Shown: piece after piece, positions 35,676 to 45,077 of the stretch
Position numbering within the stretch: the first letter of the stretch is position 1
How the letters are laid out: every line of letters begins with the position of its first letter
Source of the DNA: Thiomonas bhubaneswarensis
GTDB taxonomy: Bacteria; Pseudomonadota; Gammaproteobacteria; Burkholderiales; Burkholderiaceae_C
DNA: 50,837 bases
Direction of reading: 5' to 3'
NCBI RefSeq assembly: GCF_001418255.1
Contig: NZ_LIPV01000013.1
Coordinates: forward strand, 1 to 50,837
Notes under the pieces: generated by a model
The model's database searches: none
Told to the model about the DNA's origin: nothing
What the model saw: the letters and a program-made list of their open reading frames with translations, nothing else
Program-made: the position numbers and the translations under genes

Positions 35676-36491
35676 TTACTTAAGAGCCAGGGGTTCGATC
35701 AGCAGTTGTTCGCCCTGCAGCCGCACGGTGGTCGGCTGGCCGCGCACGCCCGCAGGCAGATCTTGTTCGGCGGTGCGGTAGATGCCGGCGATGGCCACCA
35801 GCTCCGGCTCGAAGCTAGTGCAGTAGATGCGCGCCGCGGTGTTGCCGCGCGCTCCGGCCAAGGCTCGGCCGCGAAGGACGCCATAGATATGCACATGGCC
35901 CTCGGCCATGACCTCGGCGCCGTGGCTGACCACGCCTTGCACGATGAGGTCGCCGGGGGAATACACCCGCTGGCCCGAGCGTAGCGGCCGGTCGATGAGC
36001 ACCGTGGGCAGCAGCGCGGGCGGGTGTTCCTTCGCCGTCGCGACGGTTGGTGCGGAGGGCGCGGGCTTGTCCGCGACGTCGGGGCTGGGTGAGGTGCCTA
36101 TCGCATCGGCGGCGGCGGGGGTGGCCGCGTCGGCCGGTTCCGTGGTTTCCGCGGGCTTGCGGGTGTCGCGACCGACATCACGGCTGTCGAGCAGGGGCAG
36201 GTCGCTGGCGGCGGCCCAGGTCTGCTGCGCGGCCAGCGCCACCACGCCGAAGGGCCGCATCTTGAAGCGCCGAAGCAGGGTGGCGAGTTCGTCTAGCGGG
36301 AGGGCGGCATCGTCGGCCAGTCGGCGCAGGTCGATGGCCACGGCCTCGCCTGCGAAAAACTCGGGCGAGGCGTCGAAGCGCTGCTGCAGCGCATCGGTCA
36401 GCGCGGCGAAGTCGGGTGTTTTCACCACCAGATGCACAGCGTCGATGGCGCCGCTGCGGAGTTCAAACAAGGTGGTCTTGGAACGGGACAT
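35676..36491 (-). CDS. minC: Septum site-determining protein MinC
   Basis: MinC inhibits FtsZ polymerisation. The 271-residue product (from ATG 36491) has an N-terminal FtsZ-binding domain (TTLFELRSGAIDAVHLVVK). An Ala/Pro/Thr-rich linker of about 60 residues follows, longer than in E. coli. The C-terminal beta-helix domain that binds MinD carries RSGQRVYSPGDLIVQGVVSHGAEVMAEG and HIYGVLRGRALAGARGN. The frame is open to 36539, but the conserved part begins at 36491. The ribosome site is poor for either start. Confidence 0.94.
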   Translation of the reverse strand: MSRSKTTLFELRSGAIDAVHLVVKTPDFAALTDALQQRFDASPEFFAGEAVAIDLRRLADDAALPLDELATLLRRFKMRPFGVVALAAQQTWAAASDLPLLDSRDVGRDTRKPAETTEPADAATPAAADAIGTSPSPDVADKPAPSAPTVATAKEHPPALLPTVLIDRPLRSGQRVYSPGDLIVQGVVSHGAEVMAEGHVHIYGVLRGRALAGARGNTAARIYCTSFEPELVAIAGIYRTAEQDLPAGVRGQPTTVRLQGEQLLIEPLALK

Positions 36492-36575
36492 GGACAAACA
36501 CGAGGCAGCGGCAGATACGGAAGGAAAGGAGTCCACCAATCGTAGTGGATCGGTGCGCCGCGCCGCCGGGCGACG

Positions 36576-37256
36576 TCAGGCGTCCTGCAGCACGCCGTTC
36601 ACCAGGCGAAGCTGGCGCTGGCAGCGCGCGGCCACCGAGGCGTCGTGGGTGACGATGATGATGGCATCGCCTTGCGCCGTCGCCACGTCGAGCAGCATGT
36701 CCAGCGCCACCGCGGCGGCTTCGCTGTCGAGATTGCCGGTGGGCTCGTCGGCGAGCACGAGCTGCGGCTGCGTGACCAGCGCACGGGCGATGGCCACGCG
36801 CTGACGCTCGCCACCCGAAAGCTCGCCCGGTCGGTGCTGCAGACGGTCGCCCAGACCCATACGCTTCAGCATCTGCGTCGCGACGGCGTGCGCAGCTTCA
36901 GCCCTTGTGCGGCGGATGCGCAGCGGCATGGCGACGTTGTCGAGCGCACTGAATTCCATCAGCAGGTGATGGAACTGGTAGACGAAGCCGACATGCGCGT
37001 TGCGCCACTCGCCCTGCGCCTTGGGGTTCATCTGCGCCCAGTCGCGCCCGCAGACCTGCACGCGGCCGCCGTCGGCCCGGTCGAGGCCGCCCAGCAGATG
37101 CATGAGAGTGCTCTTGCCCGAGCCCGAGGCCCCTATGATGGCCAGCGTCTGCCCGCTGTCGAGACGCAGATTCACGTCCTTGAGCACGTCGACGGGCTGT
37201 GGCCCCTCGGTGTAGCGCTTGAGCACCTGTTCGGCCAGCAGGATGGGTTGGGTCAT
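36576..37256 (-). CDS. lolD: Lipoprotein-releasing ABC transporter ATPase LolD
   Basis: LolD powers the LolCE complex that releases lipoproteins from the inner membrane to LolA. The 226-residue product has Walker A GASGSGKST, the Q-loop FVYQFHHLLMEFSALDNVAMPL typical of the LolD/MacB group, signature LSGGERQRVAIARAL, and Walker B LVLADEPTGNLD. The start at 37256 is nine codons inside the longest frame. Unusually, no LolC/LolE gene flanks it; it lies between minC and a SulP gene. Confidence 0.9.
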   Translation of the reverse strand: MTQPILLAEQVLKRYTEGPQPVDVLKDVNLRLDSGQTLAIIGASGSGKSTLMHLLGGLDRADGGRVQVCGRDWAQMNPKAQGEWRNAHVGFVYQFHHLLMEFSALDNVAMPLRIRRTRAEAAHAVATQMLKRMGLGDRLQHRPGELSGGERQRVAIARALVTQPQLVLADEPTGNLDSEAAAVALDMLLDVATAQGDAIIIVTHDASVAARCQRQLRLVNGVLQDA

Positions 37257-37305
37257 GGCGGAGGACGGGTCAAAGCGGCTCATGCTAGTTCAAGCCAGTC
37301 CAACG

Positions 37306-38823
37306 TCACGCCAGCTTGTCGTCCGCGACGTGATAGCGCGGGTCTTCGAGCAGATTGACCTCCACGCTGTCGCCGGCCCTGTCGAGCAATTCGCGGCAGT
37401 CGGGGCTGAGGTGGCGCAGGTGCAGGCGCTTGCCTTCCTGCCGGTAGCGCTCTGCGAGCGTGTCGATGGCCACGATGGCCGAATGATCCTTCACCGTGGC
37501 GTGGGCGAAATCGATGATCACATCTTGCGGATCGGTCTTGGGCTGGAACAACGCCTGAAACGACGCCGCGCTGGCGAAGAACAGCGCGCCTTCGAGGTCG
37601 TACACCTTCCACCCCTGCTCGTTGACTGAGGCGCTCGCGTGCATGCGTTTGGCCTGCTCCCAGGCGAACACCAGAGCAGCGATCACCACGCCCAACACCA
37701 CGGCGACGGCCAGATCGGTGAGCACGGTTACCACCGTGACGCCGACGATGATCAGCGCGTCGGCGCGGGGCACTTTGCGCAGCACCCTCAGGCTGCCCCA
37801 TTCGAAAGTCTTTTCCGCCACCACGAACATCACGCCGATCAGCGCCGCCAGCGGAATGCGCTCGATCCACTCCGACGCGAAAAGAATGAACGACAGCAGC
37901 GCCAGCGAAGCGACGATGCCCGACAGCCTCCTGAGCGCGCCATTGTTCACATTGATCATGCTCTGGCCGATGAGCGCGCAGCCGCCCATGCCGCCGAAAA
38001 ACCCCGTCACCACATTGGCCGCGCCCTGCGCCATGCACTCGCGGTTGGGTCGGCCGCGCGTGTCGGTCATCTCGTCGATCAGGTTGAGGGTGAGCAGCGA
38101 CTCGGTCAGCCCGATGATGGCCAGAATGAGTGCGTAGGGCACGATGACCTGCAGCGTGTCGAAGTTGATCGGCACGCTCGGGATGTGAAAGCTCGGCAGG
38201 CCGCCGCCGATCGACCCCATGTCGCCCACGGTCTTGGTCTGCAGGCCGAAGAACTCGACCAGCCCCGCCACGATGAGAATGGCCGCCAGAGGCGACGGAA
38301 TGGCCTTGGTCAGCCGCGGCAGCAGGTAGATGATGGCCATGGTCAGGGCGATCAGCCCGATCATGGTGAACAGCGGCGCACCCGTCATCCAGTGCAGGGC
38401 GCCGTCCGGCCCGGGGCTCTTGAGCTGTCCGAGTTGGGCGAGAAAGATCACGATGGCCAGCCCGTTGACGAAGCCCAGCATCACCGGGTGCGGCACCATG
38501 CGGATGAGCTTGCCCAGCCGGGCCGCGGCGAACAGCATCTGGAACACGCCCATCACCACCACCGTGGCGAACAGGTACTCCACGCCATGGCGCGCGACCA
38601 GCGCCACCATCACCACCGCGAGCGAGCCCGCTGCTCCCGAAATCATGCCCGGGCGCCCGCCGAACACCGAAGTAATCAGCGACACGATGAACGCGGCGTA
38701 AAGCCCGGTCAGGGGCGAGACCTGCGCCACCAGGGCGAAGGCCACGGCTTCGGGCACCAGAGCCAGCGCGACGGTCAGTCCGCTGAGGACATTGGTTTTG
38801 ATCAATGCAGTGTTTTCAGACAT
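37306..38823 (-). CDS. SulP-family anion transporter with STAS domain
   Basis: The 505-residue protein has 10-12 membrane spans and the SulP opening SGLTVALALVPEAVAFALVAQVSPLTGLYAAF. It also has GRPGMISGAAGSLAVV, NVVTGFFGGMGGCALIGQSMINVNNGA, and a C-terminal STAS domain (about 410-490, DPQDVIIDFAHATVKDHSAIVAIDTL). Members move sulfate, bicarbonate or other anions; the short STAS tail and lack of flanking sulfur genes leave substrate open. The start at 38823 is nine codons inside the longest frame. Confidence 0.92.
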   Translation of the reverse strand: MSENTALIKTNVLSGLTVALALVPEAVAFALVAQVSPLTGLYAAFIVSLITSVFGGRPGMISGAAGSLAVVMVALVARHGVEYLFATVVVMGVFQMLFAAARLGKLIRMVPHPVMLGFVNGLAIVIFLAQLGQLKSPGPDGALHWMTGAPLFTMIGLIALTMAIIYLLPRLTKAIPSPLAAILIVAGLVEFFGLQTKTVGDMGSIGGGLPSFHIPSVPINFDTLQVIVPYALILAIIGLTESLLTLNLIDEMTDTRGRPNRECMAQGAANVVTGFFGGMGGCALIGQSMINVNNGALRRLSGIVASLALLSFILFASEWIERIPLAALIGVMFVVAEKTFEWGSLRVLRKVPRADALIIVGVTVVTVLTDLAVAVVLGVVIAALVFAWEQAKRMHASASVNEQGWKVYDLEGALFFASAASFQALFQPKTDPQDVIIDFAHATVKDHSAIVAIDTLAERYRQEGKRLHLRHLSPDCRELLDRAGDSVEVNLLEDPRYHVADDKLA

Positions 38824-40260
<1,437 letters not shown>

Positions 40261-40275
40261 CTTTGAACACGGTTG

Positions 40276-40302
40276 CTCCCCACTCGTGGGGAGGGCCGGG
40301 GT
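40276..40302. repeat. REP-like GC-rich palindrome
   Basis: CTCCCCAC-TC-GTGGGGAG at 40276-40293 is a perfect palindrome followed by GGCCGGGGTGGGG. A similar C-rich motif in the opposite sense, with CCTC-N6-GGGAGG, lies at 39079-39109 on the other side of the IS110 element. Such units are common between genes of Burkholderiales. Confidence 0.5.
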
Positions 40303-40333
40303 GGGGCGGCGCAGTTTCAAACTGCACCGCCCC
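40303..40333. terminator. Long GC-rich hairpin after the sugar operon
   Basis: Fifteen bases (GGGGCGG-C-GCAGTTT) are followed after one base by their near-exact complement, with one mismatch. It ends three bases before the stop of the minus-strand dehydratase gene. It probably terminates the operon, although no T-run follows. Confidence 0.55.
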
Positions 40334-40336
40334 GCA

Positions 40337-42178
40337 TCAATAGCCTGCGAGCTGCGGCGTGTACTCGGGCACCAGGGCGTGCAGCCTGGCCTTGATCTGC
40401 GCGGGCGGTTCGGCGCCGCTGGCGGCGATCCAGATTTGCAGCGCCTGCAAATCGATGGCGTCCAACTCGGCCTGGCGGGCGACGCGCAGTTTGGGATGCG
40501 GCGTGGGCAGGGTGGTTTCGTCGTCGGCGAGCAGTTCCTCATACAACTTTTCGCCCGGGCGCAGGCCGGTGAAGTGAATGGGAATCTCGTCCTCGGTCTT
40601 GCTGGACAGCCGGATCATCAGCCGCGCCAGATCCACGATCTTCACCGGCTCGCCCATGTCGAGCACGTAGATTTCGCCGCTTTGGCCCATCAGCCCCGCC
40701 TGCAGCACGAGCTGTGCGGCTTCGGGAATGGTCATGAAGTAGCGCACGATCTCCGGGTGGGTCACGGTGACCGGGCCGCCCGCGGCAATCTGCGCCGCAA
40801 AGCGCGGCACCACGCTGCCGCTCGATCCCAGCACATTGCCGAAGCGCACCGCGCAGCAATGCGTGTCGGGGTGTTGCGCGGCGTGCGCCTGCAGCACCAG
40901 CTCGGCCAGCCGCTTGCTAGCGCCCATCACATTGGTCGGGTTCACCGCCTTGTCGGTGGAGATGAGCACGAAGCGCCGTGCGCCGCAGGCCGTGGCCGCG
41001 CGTGCGGCATTGAGCGTGCCCAGCACATTGGTGCGCAACGCCTCGATGGCGTTGTCGTCTTCCATCAAGGGCACATGCTTGTAGGCCGCGGCGTGCAGCA
41101 CCACGGCGGGGCGGTGCCGCTCGAACAGATGTTTGAGCCGTTCGGGCTCGCGAACATTGGCGGTGTAGTAGCGCACGGCAAGCTCGGGAAAGCGCGCCTT
41201 GAACTCCTGCTCCAGCGCATAGATGGCGATTTCCGAAGCGTCGATGCACACCAGCAGGCGCACGCCGAAGCGCGCGATCTGGCGGCAAAGCTCCGAGCCG
41301 ATGCTGCCTCCTGCGCCCGTGACCAGCGCCACCTGCCCGGCGAGCAGACCGGAGAGCCCACGCACGTCGAGTTGCACGGCGGCGCGCCCCAGCAGGTCGG
41401 CCAGCTCGACCTGGCGCGGCGTCTGGCCGCCGCTGCCGCCGCTTTGCAGCCAGTCGTCGGCGCGCGGCAGCGTAAGCAGGGCAAGATGCGCATCGCTGGC
41501 CTGCAGCAGCAGCTCGCGGCGCGCGGGGCTGCCGGGTTCGCTGGCGATCAGCGCGTGGCCGACGCCCTGCGCCTGCGCCACCCGGGCCAGATCGTCCACG
41601 CTGCCGGCAACCCGCACGCCCTGCACGCTGCGGCCGACTTCGCCCCGGTTCGGGCTGATGAGCGCGGTCACCTGCCAGCCCTTACTGGAGCGCAGGCTTT
41701 GCAGCGCTCGCGCGGCTTCGTCGAGCGTGCCCAGGACCAGAAGCGGCTTGCCTTGCGCGGTGGAGCGGGTGAGGCGCCCTTCGGCCCAGATGCGCGCGCC
41801 CAGCCGCAGCCCGAGCAGCGCGGCACCCGCGAACAGCGGATGCAGCAGCACGATGGAGCGCGGGAAATTGGGCAGGCGCAGCAACAGCAGCACGGCCGCT
41901 AGCGCCAGCGCCGCCACGATCATGGCCGAGGCCAGCCGCTTGAACTCGGGCACGCTGGTGTGCCGCCACGGCGTGCGATACGCCCCTAGCCCGGCCAGCG
42001 CCGCCACCCACACCGCCGCGGCCAGCGGGGTGCTGATCCAGAGAATCTGCGCCAGATTGGCCGGCGCGTCGTTGCGCAGCAGGCTGAAGCGGAACAGGAA
42101 GGCGAGCAGCCAGGTGAGGGCGACGAGAACGGCGTCGGCCGCCGCAGGGCGCCAGATGGCGCGACTGGAGAATCTCAT
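40337..42178 (-). CDS. pglF: Membrane-bound UDP-GlcNAc 4,6-dehydratase (PglF/WbpM/CapD family)
   Basis: The enzyme should convert UDP-GlcNAc to the UDP-4-keto-6-deoxy sugar, the first step of bacillosamine, legionaminic or QuiNAc synthesis. The 613-residue long form has four N-terminal membrane spans (residues about 12-128). A first nucleotide-binding-like domain follows, then an SDR domain with VTGAGGSIGSELCRQIARFG at about 285, HAAAYKHVPLME, STDKAVNPTNVMGASKR (Met in place of the usual Tyr, as in WbpM-type SMK triads) and RFGNVLGSSGSVVP. The start overlaps the stop of the aminotransferase gene (ATGA). It ends the operon. Confidence 0.93.
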   Translation of the reverse strand: MRFSSRAIWRPAAADAVLVALTWLLAFLFRFSLLRNDAPANLAQILWISTPLAAAVWVAALAGLGAYRTPWRHTSVPEFKRLASAMIVAALALAAVLLLLRLPNFPRSIVLLHPLFAGAALLGLRLGARIWAEGRLTRSTAQGKPLLVLGTLDEAARALQSLRSSKGWQVTALISPNRGEVGRSVQGVRVAGSVDDLARVAQAQGVGHALIASEPGSPARRELLLQASDAHLALLTLPRADDWLQSGGSGGQTPRQVELADLLGRAAVQLDVRGLSGLLAGQVALVTGAGGSIGSELCRQIARFGVRLLVCIDASEIAIYALEQEFKARFPELAVRYYTANVREPERLKHLFERHRPAVVLHAAAYKHVPLMEDDNAIEALRTNVLGTLNAARAATACGARRFVLISTDKAVNPTNVMGASKRLAELVLQAHAAQHPDTHCCAVRFGNVLGSSGSVVPRFAAQIAAGGPVTVTHPEIVRYFMTIPEAAQLVLQAGLMGQSGEIYVLDMGEPVKIVDLARLMIRLSSKTEDEIPIHFTGLRPGEKLYEELLADDETTLPTPHPKLRVARQAELDAIDLQALQIWIAASGAEPPAQIKARLHALVPEYTPQLAGY

Positions 42179-43674
42179 GCAGCGCTCCGCAACGGCAGCT
42201 CCAAGCCGCGCGCTACCAGTTCGGCAACGCGCGTGCGCTGCGCGGCGCTCATGTTCGAGCCCGAGGGCAGGCAGACGCCGCCTTCGAACAGCGCGCGGCT
42301 GACGTCTTGCCCAGGGGCATGCGAGAAGTAGCGGCAGCCTGCGTACAAGGGCTGCAGATGCATGGGCTTCCACACTGGCCGGGCTTCGACGTTGTGGCGT
42401 TCGAGAAAGTCGAGCAGGGCGTCGCGGCGGGCCTGGGCATCGTCGGCTTCGAGCACGAAGGCCGACAGCCAGCGGGTGGAGCGATGCCCCTCGGGCTCGG
42501 CCATCCAGCGCAGACCGGGCACCGCGGCGAGCGCATCGCGATACTGCGCGAACACCTCGCGGCGCGCCTGCACCCGTTGACCGAGCACCCGCAACTGCCC
42601 GCGGCCTATGCCCGCCAGCACATTGCTCAGCCTGTAGTTGTAGCCGTCTTCGACATGCTCGTAATGCCGCGCCGGTTCGCGCGCCTGGGTGGAGAGCTTG
42701 CGGGCGTGTTCGATCAGCGTCGCGTCGTTGCCCACCAGCATACCGCCGCCCGAGGTTGTGATGATCTTGTTACCGTTGAACGAAAACACCGCGAGCTTGC
42801 CGAAACTGCCGCTGGGGCGGCCCTTGTAACTCGCGCCCAGGGATTCGGCGGCATCCTCCAGCATGGACACACCATAGCGCTCGAGCAGCGGAACGATGGC
42901 GTCCATCTCGGCGCTCTGGCCGTAGAGGTTGACCACCACGGCGGCCTTGGGCGCGATGCCTTCGGCGTGCAGCGCCTCCAGTGCTGCAGCCAGCGCCTGC
43001 GGCGACATATTCCAGCTCTGCGGCTCCGAATCGATGAACACCGGTGTAGCCCCAAGCTGCTTGATCGGGTTGGCGCTGGCGACGAAGGTGAGGCTGGAGC
43101 ACAGCACCACATCGCCGGGTCCGACGCCCAGCAGCCGCAGCCCCAGATGCAGCGCCGCCGTACCCGAACTCGTGGCTGCAGCGTGCTGCACGCCCACCAG
43201 CGCCGCCAGCTCGCGCTCGAAGGCGTCCACATGGGGGCCGAGCGGCGCGATCCAGTTGCTGGTGAACGCCTCCTGCACCAGCGCCACTTCGTCTTCGCCC
43301 AGATGCGGCGACGACAGCCAGACGCGCTGCGAAAGCTCGCGCCGAGTGACCAGATCGACCGCGCGCCCGTGGGAGTCCACCACCGGCACATGGTCGATGC
43401 GGTGTGCGTCCATCAGCGCCAGCACGTCGCGCTGGCTGGCCTGCAGGCTCACCGTGTGCGGCGGGTGGGCAGGCAGGGACGACAGGGCCGTTTCCTTCCT
43501 CGCCCCGGATAGCGCGGCGCGGCGCAGGTCGCCGTCGGTCACAGTGCGCAGCAGACGGCCTTGCGTGTCGGTGACCAGCAGAATGCCCTGCGCCGTGGCA
43601 TCGAGCCGCGCCAGCGCCTCGTGCAAGGTGGCGGTGGGGGGCAGACAAAGTTGGGCGAGTGGGAGTGGGGACAT
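42175..43674 (-). CDS. CBS-domain pair fused to a PglE/LegC-like sugar aminotransferase
   Basis: Residues 1-115 form two CBS motifs (ILLVTDTQGRLLRTVTDGDLRRA and MDAHRIDHVPVVDSHGRAVDLVTRREL). Residues 118-499 are a DegT/DnrJ/EryC1 aminotransferase of the PglE/EpsN type (VWLSSPHLGEDE, SNWIAPLGPHVDAFE). The Schiff-base Lys is K303 in FSFNGNKIITT, with the cofactor Asp in EDAAESLGA. The transferase part should aminate the 4-keto sugar made by the PglF-like neighbour. In flagellin glycosylation loci a similar CBS pair usually precedes the nucleotidyltransferase PtmE; here it is joined to the transaminase instead. CBS domains bind adenosyl ligands, so nucleotide control is plausible but unproven. 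Confidence 0.9.
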   Translation of the reverse strand: MSPLPLAQLCLPPTATLHEALARLDATAQGILLVTDTQGRLLRTVTDGDLRRAALSGARKETALSSLPAHPPHTVSLQASQRDVLALMDAHRIDHVPVVDSHGRAVDLVTRRELSQRVWLSSPHLGEDEVALVQEAFTSNWIAPLGPHVDAFERELAALVGVQHAAATSSGTAALHLGLRLLGVGPGDVVLCSSLTFVASANPIKQLGATPVFIDSEPQSWNMSPQALAAALEALHAEGIAPKAAVVVNLYGQSAEMDAIVPLLERYGVSMLEDAAESLGASYKGRPSGSFGKLAVFSFNGNKIITTSGGGMLVGNDATLIEHARKLSTQAREPARHYEHVEDGYNYRLSNVLAGIGRGQLRVLGQRVQARREVFAQYRDALAAVPGLRWMAEPEGHRSTRWLSAFVLEADDAQARRDALLDFLERHNVEARPVWKPMHLQPLYAGCRYFSHAPGQDVSRALFEGGVCLPSGSNMSAAQRTRVAELVARGLELPLRSAA

Positions 43675-43697
43675 GGCAGCGGGGAATCAGACGGCAA

Positions 43698-44111
43698 TCA
43701 AACAGGAACGACGCGCAGGCCGAGGGCGCGCGCTGCGCCACACTGGCGCTGATCGGCCGAGACGAACACCTCGGCCTCGCAAGCCAGCGCGGCGCCGATG
43801 TGCAGCGCGTCCATGCCGCGCAGCGGGTGGGCCTCGAGCGCGCGCACGGCGTGGCCGACGACGTCGGGCGAGGTGTCGCAGACCAGGGCATCCTCGATGT
43901 CGGCGAGCAGGTCGGCCTTCACGGTACGGTACTGCTGCACGTCGATGCAACCCGCGCGCAGCAGGCGGTTGAAGGCGGAGATCAGCTCAGGCACTGCGAT
44001 GACCGACAGCGCGAGCACGCTGGCCGCATCGCACCAGCGCAGCACCTCGGCCGAGCCGGTTTCGTCGACATAGCGCTTGGCCAAGGCCGAGGAATCGAAG
44101 AACACCCGCAT
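43698..44111 (-). CDS. vapC: VapC-type PIN-domain toxin
   Basis: PIN toxins are Mg2+-dependent RNases that cut tRNA or rRNA. The 137-residue product has the first acidic residue in FFDSSALAKRY (D6), a Glu in AVPELISAFNRL, Asp in LRGMDALHIGAAL and Asp in VFVSADQRQ, so the active site is complete. It lies 27 bases after the antitoxin gene and 23 bases before the aminotransferase start. It interrupts what is otherwise a sugar operon. Confidence 0.9.
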   Translation of the reverse strand: MRVFFDSSALAKRYVDETGSAEVLRWCDAASVLALSVIAVPELISAFNRLLRAGCIDVQQYRTVKADLLADIEDALVCDTSPDVVGHAVRALEAHPLRGMDALHIGAALACEAEVFVSADQRQCGAARALGLRVVPV

Positions 44112-44138
44112 GGTGTCTCAGCGCAGAGGCGGTGAATC

Positions 44139-44354
44139 TCAGCGCTGGTCGAGAATGACGCGGCTGATCTGCTCACCCGTAATCTGCAGCGGGCGGGCCG
44201 CTCGTCGCTTCCAGGAGGGCACTTGCGGCGCGACCGGGTGAATCTCGGCGATGGGTTTGCCCTTGCGCAACACGCGCACGGTTTCGCCGGCTTCGACCAG
44301 ATCGAAAAACGCGCGGGCGTGGTTGCGCAGTTCGGTGAAAGTGGTGTCACGCAT
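44139..44354 (-). CDS. vapB: Phd/YefM-type antitoxin
   Basis: The 71-residue product begins with the Phd/YefM DNA-binding fold (TTFTELRNHARAFFDLVEAGETVRVLRKGKPIAEI, here in two parts TTFTELRNHARAFFDLV and VRVLRKGKPIAEI). It ends with a toxin-binding tail rich in Arg and Gln. It precedes the PIN toxin in the usual order. The operator-like sites at 44372-44394 lie 17 bases upstream, so autoregulation is likely. Confidence 0.9.
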   Translation of the reverse strand: MRDTTFTELRNHARAFFDLVEAGETVRVLRKGKPIAEIHPVAPQVPSWKRRAARPLQITGEQISRVILDQR

Positions 44355-44371
44355 GGCAGGGCTCCGGGCAA

Positions 44372-44394
44372 AATGTACATTGAAGTGTACATTG
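44372..44394. promoter_or_regulatory. Operator-like repeats of the VapBC pair
   Basis: AATGTACATT at 44372-44381 is a perfect 10-base palindrome. TGTACATTG occurs twice, at 44374 and 44386, exactly 12 bases apart, about one helical turn. The site is upstream of the antitoxin ATG and downstream of the acetyltransferase gene, where the TA promoter is expected. Confidence 0.65.
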
Positions 44395-44419
44395 CGGCCT
44401 AGTGGACGAATCTCCTGGT

Positions 44420-45070
44420 TCAGGCTGTGGCCTGTGACAGAGGCCGCGCCGGCACGCCAGCCCAGGCCGCGCCGTCGGGCAGGTCTTGCAGCAGCACTGC
44501 GCCCGCGCCCAGCGTGGCAAGCGCGCCGATGCGCAGATTGCGCAGCACCGTGCTGCCCGCGCCCACCAGCGCGGCTTCACCCACCTGCACCGCGCCGCCG
44601 AGATTCACACCGGGGGCCACATGCGCCCAGGCGGCGATGCGGCAGTCGTGATCGACCACCGCGCCGTGGTTGACGATGACCCCCTCGCCCAGCTCGGCCA
44701 TCGGCCCGACCACGCACTGCGCCGTGATCAGACAGCCTGGCGCGACGCGCGCCGACGCCGCCACGCTGGCCGCGGGGTGGACGATGGTGGCCAGCGGCCC
44801 GAGAGACGCCAGCCGCGCCGCCTCGTCGCGCCGTATCGTGTTGTGGCCGATGGCCACATGCACCGCGCGCGGGCCGGGCAGAGCAGCGGCCTCGTCGGGA
44901 GAGAGCACTGGCACGCCGGGCAGCAGTTCGCCGCCCCATGTGGCCGCGTTGCGGTCTGAGGCGACCACGCGCGCAAACGCGCTGCTTAACAACGCCGCGT
45001 CGGCCGCCACACGGCCGTGGCCACCGGCGCCAAACACGATCAGGACGGGTTTTTCAAAGGATGCGGGCAT
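44420..45070 (-). CDS. PglD/NeuD-type sugar O/N-acetyltransferase
   Basis: The 216-residue protein has the PglD architecture. An N-terminal nucleotide-sugar-binding Rossmann half comes first (VLIVFGAGGHGRVAADAAL), then a left-handed beta-helix of hexapeptide repeats (VNHGAVVDHDCRIAAWAHVAPGVNLGG) with the catalytic His of VVDHD. A terminal VPARPL closes it. It probably acetylates the 4-amino group made by the PglE-like enzyme to give UDP-diacetylbacillosamine. It is seven bases downstream of the epimerase gene. Confidence 0.88.
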   Translation of the reverse strand: MPASFEKPVLIVFGAGGHGRVAADAALLSSAFARVVASDRNAATWGGELLPGVPVLSPDEAAALPGPRAVHVAIGHNTIRRDEAARLASLGPLATIVHPAASVAASARVAPGCLITAQCVVGPMAELGEGVIVNHGAVVDHDCRIAAWAHVAPGVNLGGAVQVGEAALVGAGSTVLRNLRIGALATLGAGAVLLQDLPDGAAWAGVPARPLSQATA

Positions 45071-45077
45071 GTGGGTT

